This document shows, one piece after another, positions 1 to 5,256 of a DNA stretch of 5,256 nucleotides; within the stretch, counting starts at the first letter, position 1; each line of letters starts with the position of its first letter. Position numbers and translations under genes: made by a program. Under the pieces are notes generated by a model. It was not told the origin of the DNA. It searched no databases and saw only the letters and a program-made list of their open reading frames with translations. The stretch is from Cyanobacteriota bacterium. Lineage in GTDB: Bacteria; Cyanobacteriota; Cyanobacteriia; SKYG9. The stretch spans positions 1-5,256 of the forward strand of contig JANWZG010000288.1 in assembly GCA_025054735.1 (NCBI GenBank). Direction: 5' to 3'.

Positions 1-144
1 TTTGCCGGTCTGTCGGGGGGCGTGGATGACGAAATAGGTTTCTTGCGCAATCAGGCGCTCCAGTTGCGGCAACCGGCTAGTGGGGGGCAGCATGTAGTGA
101 ATGTCGGCACGGCAGGGGCCAGCGGTGTTGAACCAGCGGGGCAT
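1..144 (-). CDS. ATP-binding protein (AAA-like ATPase), N-terminal fragment
   Basis: Reading the minus strand from the ATG at 144-142 gives 48 uninterrupted codons to the window edge. The protein begins MPRWFNTAGPC and later reads FVIHAPRQTGK, which is the start of a P-loop (Walker A, ending G-K) at residues 42-48; the expected Thr or Ser would be the next, unseen codon. This N-terminus (Trp-Phe-Asn-Thr-Ala-Gly-Pro, then a Leu/Pro-rich stretch, then a P-loop with Arg-Gln before Thr-Gly-Lys) matches from memory a family of AAA-like ATP-binding proteins common in cyanobacteria and planctomycetes, whose cellular role is poorly defined. Only ATP binding can be inferred; the Walker B motif and any C-terminal effector domain lie outside the window. 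The gene is divergent from the GTPase gene, with 156 bases between the two starts. No clear Shine-Dalgarno sequence precedes the start. Confidence 0.8.
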   Translation of the reverse strand, partial: MPRWFNTAGPCRADIHYMLPPTSRLPQLERLIAQETYFVIHAPRQTGK

Positions 145-300
145 AGGATGGCTAGGGAATGAACTGGTCTTAGCTTATCTTGTTTCCCGTAGTTGGTAGT
201 CATGGCATTCAATGAACACGATCGGCACCGCTGTAGATGCAGAAGATTCTTGCTAGCATTGAACAGAAATTAAGTTAGCGCTAGAGACAATCGCCAACCA

Positions 301-1755
301 ATGCAGCCCCCCTATGGATGTGAGACTGGCTTACAGCAAGATTTACAACAAACCATACTGGATTTTGCAGATATTCAAGCAGAGTTGAACTATCGGCGGG
401 CACAAGATGTACTAGCTCAACTGGTGAGCCGCCTGGATTTGTCTCCTCAAGAGCGGCGTGGCCTAGAGTCAGAGATTCAAGGGCTACAAGCCATGCTGGA
501 TAAGCTGAACCAGGCAGTCGTTCATATTGCCGTGTTTGGCATGGTGGGTCGGGGCAAGTCATCAGTGCTGAATGCCTTAATAGGACAGGAGGTGTTTGCA
601 GTAGGGCCTACCCACGGAGTAACGCGGGATGTATCCAGCACGTCTTGGAGTTTGCGCCAGGAGACCGTTGCGGGCAGCGATCGTCCCCTAGTCAGGTTTG
701 CATTGCGTGGTACTGACCAATCTCGTGTGGAATTAATTGATACTCCTGGCATTGATGAGGTAGCGGGAGAAGAGCGGGAACGGCTGGCAACAGAGGTAGC
801 ACGGCAGGCGGATCTGATTTTGTTTGTGGTAGCGGGAGATATTACCCAGGTGGAATACAACGCTCTTCGTCACCTGCGGGAAGCCAGCAAGCCTATGGTG
901 TTGGTATTCAACAAAATTGACCAATATCCTGATGCCGATCGTATGGCAATTTACCACAAGATTCGAGACGAGCGGGTGCGGGAGTTGCTCTCTCCTGATG
1001 AGATTGTTATGGCGGCAGCATCACCACTGGTAGCAACAGCCGTGCGTAACGCAGAGGGCAAGGTATCGGCACAACTGAGCCGGGGTAAGCCCCAAGTAGA
1101 TGATTTGAAGCTAAAAATCTTGGAGATTCTGGATCGGGAAGGAAAATCCCTTGTGGCCCTGAATACTATGCTTTATGCAGATGATGTCAATACACAAGTA
1201 GTAAACCGGAAAGCTGTGATTCGCGATCGCAGTGCCAATCAAATTATCTGGAACAGCACTATCACTAAGGCCATGGCGATCGCCCTTAATCCCCTGACGG
1301 TCTTAGACTTACTCAGTGGTGCTGTGATTGATGTTGCTATGATCCTGACCCTCTCTCGCCTCTATGGCATTGACATGACCCAACAGGGAGCTGTGGCTCT
1401 ATTGCAAAAAATTGCCCTCAGCATGGGGGGCATTGGTGCCAGCGAGTTACTAGCCACTCTAGGACTCAGTTCCCTTAAGAGCTTGCTGGGTCTGTCAACT
1501 GCGGCCACTGGCGGAGCAGCCCTCGCCCCCTATCTGTCTGTTGCTATTACCCAAGCAGGCGTTGCTGGGGTGGCTACCTATGGCATTGGACAAGTAGCAA
1601 AGACATATCTGCTCAATGGGGCTTCCTGGGGAGCCGATGGCCCCAAGGCTGTCGTCACTCGCATTCTAGAGTCCTTAGACGAAGAGACAATTCTAGGGCG
1701 GATTAAGGATGAGCTGCAACAGAAGTTGCGATCGGTCATGGGCGATCGTAGCTGA
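301..1755 (+). CDS. Era/TrmE-like GTPase with C-terminal DUF697-type membrane domain
   Basis: A complete 484-residue GTPase. After an N-terminal helical region (about 10-70, charged and Gln-rich) come the G motifs: G1 GMVGRGKS at 80-87, a G2 candidate GVTRD with Thr108, G3 DTPG at 147-150, G4 NKID at 204-207, and a G5-like AAASP at 238-242. The TRD at G2 is typical of the TrmE-Era-EngA group. The C-terminal part (about 325-435) is hydrophobic, with likely membrane-associating segments near 325-352, 375-397 and 400-430, and contains NPLTVLDLL and LSRLYGI, resembling DUF697. Known relatives are membrane-associated GTPases of mostly unknown function; a role at the membrane is inference. Relatives with extra N-terminal membrane helices exist, but this one has none. 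ATG 301 is the most upstream possible start: the in-frame codons back to the TAA at 271-273 contain no ATG, GTG or TTG. No convincing Shine-Dalgarno is seen. Two perfect HIP1 octamers lie inside the gene. Confidence 0.93.
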   Translation: MQPPYGCETGLQQDLQQTILDFADIQAELNYRRAQDVLAQLVSRLDLSPQERRGLESEIQGLQAMLDKLNQAVVHIAVFGMVGRGKSSVLNALIGQEVFAVGPTHGVTRDVSSTSWSLRQETVAGSDRPLVRFALRGTDQSRVELIDTPGIDEVAGEERERLATEVARQADLILFVVAGDITQVEYNALRHLREASKPMVLVFNKIDQYPDADRMAIYHKIRDERVRELLSPDEIVMAAASPLVATAVRNAEGKVSAQLSRGKPQVDDLKLKILEILDREGKSLVALNTMLYADDVNTQVVNRKAVIRDRSANQIIWNSTITKAMAIALNPLTVLDLLSGAVIDVAMILTLSRLYGIDMTQQGAVALLQKIALSMGGIGASELLATLGLSSLKSLLGLSTAATGGAALAPYLSVAITQAGVAGVATYGIGQVAKTYLLNGASWGADGPKAVVTRILESLDEETILGRIKDELQQKLRSVMGDRS

Positions 1756-1917
1756 ATCACTGGCTTAGTTGCTGCTGGCTTATAAGCAGGAGATAACAGC
1801 CCTTCGATAGCTTTCATGAGCTATGTGATACATCTCTGGATTGCGTTGGATAAATAAAATGCACATATTCACACAATGCAGAGACTTTTCGCCAGGGCTA
1901 AGCGTTATATCATGCAA

Positions 1918-1950
1918 TCCTGAAATCAGGACAAGACCAATGCCTTGTCT
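1918..1950. repeat. Two overlapping inverted repeats (possible weak terminator)
   Basis: The first repeat is TCCTGA-AA-TCAGGA (1918-1931). The second is GACAAG-N8-CTTGTC (1930-1935 and 1944-1949), extendable by one G-T pair on the outside. They share positions 1929-1931, so an RNA could form only one at a time. A TTTT run follows at 1955-1958, five bases after the second stem. This could be a weak intrinsic terminator for the GTPase gene, but the stem is short, not GC-rich, and 174 bases past the stop codon. Confidence 0.3.
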
Positions 1951-2005
1951 CTAATTTTGGGCAGTCAGCAATAATCTCCAGGTGATTAGCCCCGAATTCA
2001 CGATG

Positions 2006-2033
2006 TTGTTGAATTCTGAGAAATTCGTATAGT
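2006..2033 (+). promoter_or_regulatory. Candidate sigma-70 promoter of the redox-sensor gene
   Basis: TTGTTG (2006-2011) and TATAGT (2028-2033) are separated by 16 bases and resemble -35 and -10 elements. Transcription would begin near 2040, leaving a leader of about 75 bases that contains the 9-bp inverted repeat and the possible leader peptide. The -10 matches consensus at five of six positions, the -35 at four of six. The call rests on sequence match and position only. Confidence 0.3.
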
Positions 2034-2050
2034 CAGCCTAGAGAAAACCA

Positions 2051-2074
2051 ATGGCAGAATCCTATGGTCTTTAA
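2051..2074 (+). CDS. Possible 7-residue leader peptide (MAESYGL)
   Basis: ATG at 2051 opens seven codons and a TAA stop at 2072-2074. The purine-rich AGAGAAAA (2040-2047) lies just before it; the same octamer occurs at 2099-2106 before the large gene. The stop falls at the end of the left arm of the 9-bp inverted repeat, so translation of this peptide could influence folding near the next ribosome binding site. Short ORFs of this size are common by chance, and there is no evidence of conservation. Confidence 0.15.
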   Translation: MAESYGL

Positions 2075-2094
2075 CACACAATTAATAAAGACCA
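2065..2094. repeat. Perfect 9-bp inverted repeat upstream of the redox-sensor gene
   Basis: TGGTCTTTA (2065-2073) and TAAAGACCA (2086-2094) are exact reverse complements separated by 12 AT-rich bases. The repeat ends 21 bases before ATG 2116 and just before the purine-rich ribosome-binding region. As DNA it could be an operator for a dimeric regulator; as RNA it would form a hairpin close to the start site. It has no T-run after it, so it is not an intrinsic terminator. I do not recognise the sequence as the site of a known cyanobacterial regulator. Confidence 0.6.
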
Positions 2095-2115
2095 CAGCAG
2101 AGAAAAGATTTGCCT

Positions 2116-4941
2116 ATGTTTGCACAACTACCAGAGCGACAAATGCATTGGGTTCGCTGGGCGTTGACTGTGGGCTGGCTACTCATCATTGCCTCCCTGT
2201 TTTACGACCCCTGGACATCAGCACTCACCACACCCGATCATCCTTGGAGTCCTTTGCGATTATCACCTGTCTGTGTACAGGTGCAGGGAAAATGCTTATC
2301 TGAGCAACCCTATCCATTAGGAACAACCCTCTTCTGGGGAGTCGTTGTACCCTCTGCAATCTTTATTCTGCTAGTGTTTGGTCATGAGCTATGGCGGCGA
2401 ATTTGCCCACTCTCCTTTTTGTCTCAAATTCCTCGTGCTTTGGGATGGCAGCGACAGTTTAAGCGAGAGAATAAAGCAACAGGTAAAGTGCGCTACGAGT
2501 TGGCCAAGGTTGACCCAAATTCATGGCTGGGTCGAAACTATCCCTATGTGCAATTTGGCTGGCTGTTTGCTGGATTGTGCGGGCGAATTTTGTTTTTTAA
2601 TGCCGATCGTCTAGTGTTAGCAGGCTGGTTGTTATTTACCATCGCAGCCGCGATCGCAGTAGGCTACTGGTATAGTGGCAAGTCGTGGTGTCAGTACTTC
2701 TGTCCAATGGCTCCCGTGCAAAGCATCTACAGTGAACCAGGGGGCTTATTAAGTAGTAAAGCCCACACCAGTGAGCGACTGATTACGCAATCGATGTGTC
2801 GTGTAGTGTTAGCAGATGGTAAAGAGCAAAGTGCTTGCGTCGCCTGTCAAAATCCTTGCATTGACATTGATGCCGAGCGCACCTATTGGAATAGCTTAAA
2901 CAAACCCGAAACCTCGTTCCTGCGCTATGGCTATGTCGGCCTAGTGATTGGCTATTTTGGCTATTACTATCTCTATGCAGGTAACTGGAACTATTACTTT
3001 TCTGGGGCGTGGGCGCGGCAAACGGATCAACTTGCTTCGCTATTCGACCCTGGACTTTACCTGTTTGGGCAAACAATCAATGTTCCCAAACTAGTTGCAG
3101 TGCCACTAGTGCTAGGGGTCTGTACGGCGATCGGGTATTGGGGTGGAAGATGGCTTGAGAACCGCATTAAAGCCTATAGTCGGCAGCATCAGCCAAATCT
3201 ATCGAGCGAGACGATTCGCCATCGTATCTTTAGCCTGTGTACCTTTGGAATTTTTAATATTTTCTTTATCTTTGGAGGTCGTCCTCTGGTGCTGCTGCTC
3301 CCTTGGTCAGTGCAATATCTCTACGATCTGGGTTTAGTAGCGCTGAGTACCCTCTGGCTCTATAAAGTCTGGCAGCGGAGTTCTGATCTTTATTCTCGCG
3401 AAAATCTAGCAAATCGATTCCGCAAACAGTTAGAGAAATTACAACTTAATGTCGCACAGTTTTTGGAAGGGCGATCGCTCAGCGATCTAAACACCCATGA
3501 AGTGTATGTATTAGCTAAGGTGCTTCCTGGTTTTACCCGCGAAAAACGACATCAGGCATACAAAGGAGTTGTGCGAGAAGCATTAGAAGAAGGGTATGTG
3601 AACTACTCCAGTAGTCTGGAAGTTTTGCAGCAAATGCGCCAGGAACTAGGCATTACGGATGACGAACACCGGCTTGTCCTAGAGGAATTGGGCATTGAAG
3701 ATCCAGAGTTGCTCAATCCGGATCGCAGACGCAGCTTAGAAAATCAAATACGGTTAAGCGGCTATCGCCAATCACTGGAGCGGTTAATGTTGCTGCAGCA
3801 GAAACAGCTTGACCGCTCGGCATTTGAGCAACCATCATTTCAGAATTCAGCCGACGTTCATGCTCTGCGTCGTCAATATTCCATCACTCCCCAGGAAGAA
3901 GAATGGATTCTCAGTGGATTTTCGGGTAGTGCGAGCAGTATCAAAAAAGCTGAGTTTCTTCTAGCACAACTCCCTGAATTGATTGACTGTTACTGTGCTC
4001 TGCATCAACCAATACTACACAAGCATCAAGCCGTACTAAACCTTCTCCAAGAAAATATCAGACATAAGGAAGAGCTAATTGTACGATCGCTTCTTGAAAC
4101 TTTGGCAATGCTTCAGTCTGATCCAGCAGCGTTCACTCTGGCACAAGACTTGCAGCAGGCATCGCCCGCCACGTTAGGAGAGATTTTAGCGCAAGAGAAC
4201 TGGAGCGATCGCCTGCCAGCCGCAATCCTGCAATGCTTAACCCAACCCGGAGCCATACCTAGTTCCTGTTCGCTAGAACTCTCCGCCCAGACTATACTGA
4301 GTCGTTTAGAAGCATTGCTGCAAGATCAAAATCCGATGATACAGGCAGCAGCACTATATATCATTGCTCAACTAGATATAGAACGCAGTCAGGCAATCGC
4401 TCACCATCATCGCCATCAATTCAGTTCTCGGCTGGTTCAAGAGACGATCGAGCAATTGTTGTCGTGGAAATCATTATCCACTGCACCCCCATCTCTGACC
4501 GAATTTCCAACGCTAGAGAAATTAATCTATCTATTTAACAGTGACTTCTTCCACCGGATGCAGAGTGAAACGCTCATTGCTCTTGCCAATCGGGCAGAGA
4601 CAAGAACTTACAGTGCCGGAGGAATCATCACAGAAGCAGGCGATACCTGTCGAGAGTTGTTGCTTTTAATGGAAGGTGATGCCGAGGTTCACTATCAAAC
4701 TGGCTCTGAAATTCGGGTAGAGCCGCTTCATCCTGGACAAACGCTAGACGAATTAGAGGTTTTGGCCCATAGCAACTCAGAAAATACAATCATTGCAGCT
4801 AGCGAAAAAACGCGCATTTTAGCCATTTCAGTCAATGCTTTTGACGACCTGCTTGACCATGACCCAGATTTTGCCCGACGGGTTTTGGAATTGGAAAGTC
4901 GGCAGCTACAGCGGTTCGTGCGGTCAGTACAACTTCTCTAG
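2116..4941 (+). CDS. Membrane iron-sulfur (NapH/NosR-like) protein with C-terminal cyclic-nucleotide-binding-type domain
   Basis: A 941-residue protein, far longer than NapH-type ferredoxins (about 250-300 residues). The N-terminal half has about eight membrane segments (13-30, 70-89, 144-161, 166-186, 270-289, 324-343, 371-396, 399-419). Between them are redox motifs on the predicted cytoplasmic side: RRICP with Cys97, CQYFCP with Cys192 and Cys196, and a cluster-like set Cys228, Cys241, Cys244, Cys248 followed by IDID. These resemble the NapH/NosR/CcoG (Fer4_5-like) electron-transfer proteins. Two further cysteines, 53 and 60, lie in the first outside loop. From about 430 the protein is cytoplasmic: a charged helical stretch, a duplicated L-R-I-T-E motif (about 501-526 and 580-603), HEAT-like helices (about 654-762), and a cNMP-binding-type beta barrel (about 803-905) whose binding cassette is degenerate. 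Electron transfer gated by a sensor is inference; donor and acceptor are unknown. The only possible starts are ATG 2116 and TTG 2110 (after a TAA at 2086-2088). ATG is preferred as codon, although AGAG at 2099-2102 is spaced better for TTG. Three HIP1 octamers lie inside. Confidence 0.92.
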   Translation: MFAQLPERQMHWVRWALTVGWLLIIASLFYDPWTSALTTPDHPWSPLRLSPVCVQVQGKCLSEQPYPLGTTLFWGVVVPSAIFILLVFGHELWRRICPLSFLSQIPRALGWQRQFKRENKATGKVRYELAKVDPNSWLGRNYPYVQFGWLFAGLCGRILFFNADRLVLAGWLLFTIAAAIAVGYWYSGKSWCQYFCPMAPVQSIYSEPGGLLSSKAHTSERLITQSMCRVVLADGKEQSACVACQNPCIDIDAERTYWNSLNKPETSFLRYGYVGLVIGYFGYYYLYAGNWNYYFSGAWARQTDQLASLFDPGLYLFGQTINVPKLVAVPLVLGVCTAIGYWGGRWLENRIKAYSRQHQPNLSSETIRHRIFSLCTFGIFNIFFIFGGRPLVLLLPWSVQYLYDLGLVALSTLWLYKVWQRSSDLYSRENLANRFRKQLEKLQLNVAQFLEGRSLSDLNTHEVYVLAKVLPGFTREKRHQAYKGVVREALEEGYVNYSSSLEVLQQMRQELGITDDEHRLVLEELGIEDPELLNPDRRRSLENQIRLSGYRQSLERLMLLQQKQLDRSAFEQPSFQNSADVHALRRQYSITPQEEEWILSGFSGSASSIKKAEFLLAQLPELIDCYCALHQPILHKHQAVLNLLQENIRHKEELIVRSLLETLAMLQSDPAAFTLAQDLQQASPATLGEILAQENWSDRLPAAILQCLTQPGAIPSSCSLELSAQTILSRLEALLQDQNPMIQAAALYIIAQLDIERSQAIAHHHRHQFSSRLVQETIEQLLSWKSLSTAPPSLTEFPTLEKLIYLFNSDFFHRMQSETLIALANRAETRTYSAGGIITEAGDTCRELLLLMEGDAEVHYQTGSEIRVEPLHPGQTLDELEVLAHSNSENTIIAASEKTRILAISVNAFDDLLDHDPDFARRVLELESRQLQRFVRSVQLL

Positions 4942-4973
4942 AGTAACTGGCCATATCTGACAAATTTCGTTCA

Positions 4974-5022
4974 TCTGGTTATCACCCAATCCAGAAGCCC
5001 AAGGTGATTCTAGCGGGGTTTT
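4974..5022 (+). repeat. Overlapping inverted repeats after the redox-sensor gene (possible terminator)
   Basis: TCTGG (4974-4978) pairs with CCAGA (4991-4995), and ATCACC (4981-4986) pairs with GGTGAT (5003-5008). The two stems interleave and so exclude each other. GCGGGGTTTT follows, ending at 5022. The run of T is only four bases and no complement to GCGGGG lies upstream, so a Rho-independent terminator is possible but weak. Confidence 0.2.
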
Positions 5023-5046
5023 CATGTTGTAGTGGTTGTCGATTTC

Positions 5047-5081
5047 AGTGTTACTTATTCAACATTACTTACTTAGTGTTA
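5047..5081. repeat. Direct repeat AGTGTTA, 28-bp spacing, with TTACTTA copies
   Basis: AGTGTTA occurs at 5047-5053 and 5075-5081. Between and within them TTACTTA occurs at 5051-5057, 5065-5071 and 5069-5075. The cluster lies 34-68 bases before the start of the CPCC gene, where a regulator could bind. The units do not match the PhoB-type or NtcA-type sites I know, and the stretch is AT-rich, so chance is a real alternative. Confidence 0.25.
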
Positions 5082-5114
5082 TTGATAAGGTCATCCTGTA
5101 ATGAGACTTAGTTT

Positions 5115-5256
5115 ATGAACAAGAGCAAGGCCAGTCCTCTGTATCCCTGTCCCTGCTGTGGATACCTAGTCTTGTCTCAGCCACCCCCAGGAACTTATCT
5201 AGTCTGCCCTATCTGCTTTTGGGAAGATACTGAAGACCTCTGCAACGTAACCTTGC
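5115..5256 (+). CDS. CPCC-type cysteine-rich small protein, N-terminal fragment
   Basis: Forty-seven codons are visible before the window ends. The protein carries CPCCGY at residues 12-17 and CPICFWED at 31-38, the pattern of the cysteine-rich CPCC domain (CPCCGY, then PPGTY, then CPxCxWED). The four cysteines of the two CPxC pairs (Cys12, Cys15, Cys31, Cys34) probably bind a zinc ion; Cys14 and Cys43 are extra. Proteins of this family are usually short (about 80-150 residues) and have no established function. ATG 5115 is the only possible upstream start, because TAG at 5109-5111 closes the frame two codons before it. The start overlaps the TGA of a five-codon ORF (5101-5118) in the ATGA arrangement. 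A weak TGAGA lies 8-12 bases upstream. The C-terminus is outside the window. Confidence 0.8.
   Translation, partial: MNKSKASPLYPCPCCGYLVLSQPPPGTYLVCPICFWEDTEDLCNVTL

Larger units (their letters stand above)
1756..2115. other. Intergenic region between GTPase and redox-sensor genes
   Basis: This 360-base stretch has no credible coding region on either strand. It is richer in A and T than the flanking genes and holds several short inverted repeats: ATAGCT/AGCTAT (1807-1812 and 1819-1824), the overlapping pair at 1918-1950, and the 9-bp repeat at 2065-2094. It also holds two EcoRI-type GAATTC hexamers 17 bases apart (1994 and 2011) next to a candidate promoter. The palindrome GCTTATAAGC lies at 1778-1787, soon after the GTPase stop, but lacks a T-run. 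I recognise no riboswitch, tRNA or NtcA-type GTA-N8-TAC site. The length suggests separate transcription of the downstream gene. Confidence 0.7.
1223..4212. repeat. HIP1 octamers (GCGATCGC), five perfect copies
   Basis: Perfect copies lie at 1223-1230, 1276-1283, 2650-2657, 3471-3478 and 4205-4212, all inside the two long genes. Near copies with the CGATCG core are also present, for example at 1742, 3127 and 4084. This highly iterated palindrome is a hallmark of many cyanobacterial genomes. The coordinates given span the set, not a continuous element. Confidence 0.85.

Noticed and set aside
202..273. 23-codon plus-strand ORF in the divergent intergenic region
   Set aside because: Its Arg/Cys-rich translation looks random, it has no ribosome binding site, and nothing recognisable is encoded.
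250..287. Promoter-like boxes before the GTPase gene (TTGCTA/TAAGTT or TTGAAC/TAGAGA)
   Set aside because: Spacing or box matches are poor; the better-spaced pair would leave only about seven bases before the ATG.
522..860. 112-residue minus-strand ORF inside the GTPase gene
   Set aside because: It is antisense to the conserved G motifs and its Ser/Arg/Thr-rich translation has no recognisable features.
1807..1824. Inverted repeat ATAGCT/AGCTAT as a terminator of the GTPase gene
   Set aside because: The stem is six bases, AT-rich, and has no T-run after it.
1859..1916. Three copies of ATGCA (1859, 1876, 1912)
   Set aside because: A five-base word with irregular spacing in AT-rich DNA is expected by chance.
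2064..2303. 79-residue plus-strand ORF overlapping the start of the large gene
   Set aside because: It lies in another frame over the first membrane region of the large gene, its ATG is inside the inverted repeat, and its translation shows no domain.
2783..3076. 97-residue minus-strand ORF inside the large gene
   Set aside because: It is antisense to the Fe-S and fifth membrane region; its low-complexity Ser/His/Arg translation is typical of a shadow ORF.
5097..5102. TGTAAT as a -10 box for the CPCC gene
   Set aside because: No acceptable -35 box lies 16-18 bases upstream.

Overview
The window looks like chromosomal DNA of a cyanobacterium. Three things point there: five perfect copies of the HIP1 octamer GCGATCGC in 5.3 kb (about 0.08 expected by chance), many near copies, and protein types that I recall mainly from cyanobacteria (a DUF697 GTPase; a HEAT-like plus cyclic-nucleotide-binding-type tail). 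Genus cannot be read from the sequence. No tRNA, rRNA, CRISPR array, insertion sequence or phage gene was seen.

Layout: (1) Positions 1-144, minus strand: the first 48 codons of an ATP-binding protein, cut by the window edge inside its Walker A motif. (2) Positions 145-300: a divergent intergenic region. (3) Positions 301-1755, plus strand: a complete 484-residue GTPase of the TrmE-Era type with a hydrophobic DUF697-type C-terminus. (4) Positions 1756-2115: a 360-base non-coding stretch with several inverted repeats, a candidate promoter and, just before the next gene, a perfect 9-bp inverted repeat. (5) Positions 2116-4941, plus strand: a 941-residue membrane protein that joins a NapH/NosR/CcoG-like iron-sulfur electron-transfer module (about eight membrane segments) to a long cytoplasmic helical region and a C-terminal cyclic-nucleotide-binding-type domain. 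(6) Positions 4942-5114: a short intergenic region with small repeats. (7) Positions 5115-5256, plus strand: the start of a small CPCC-type cysteine-rich protein, cut by the window edge.

Nothing shows that these genes form one operon or pathway. The gaps on both sides of the large gene suggest that it is transcribed on its own. It is the most interesting item: its architecture suggests membrane electron transfer controlled by, or reporting to, a cytoplasmic sensor domain. The sensor's phosphate-binding cassette lacks the usual arginine, so the ligand may not be cAMP or cGMP. Its leader carries a strong hairpin or operator and a possible seven-codon leader peptide.
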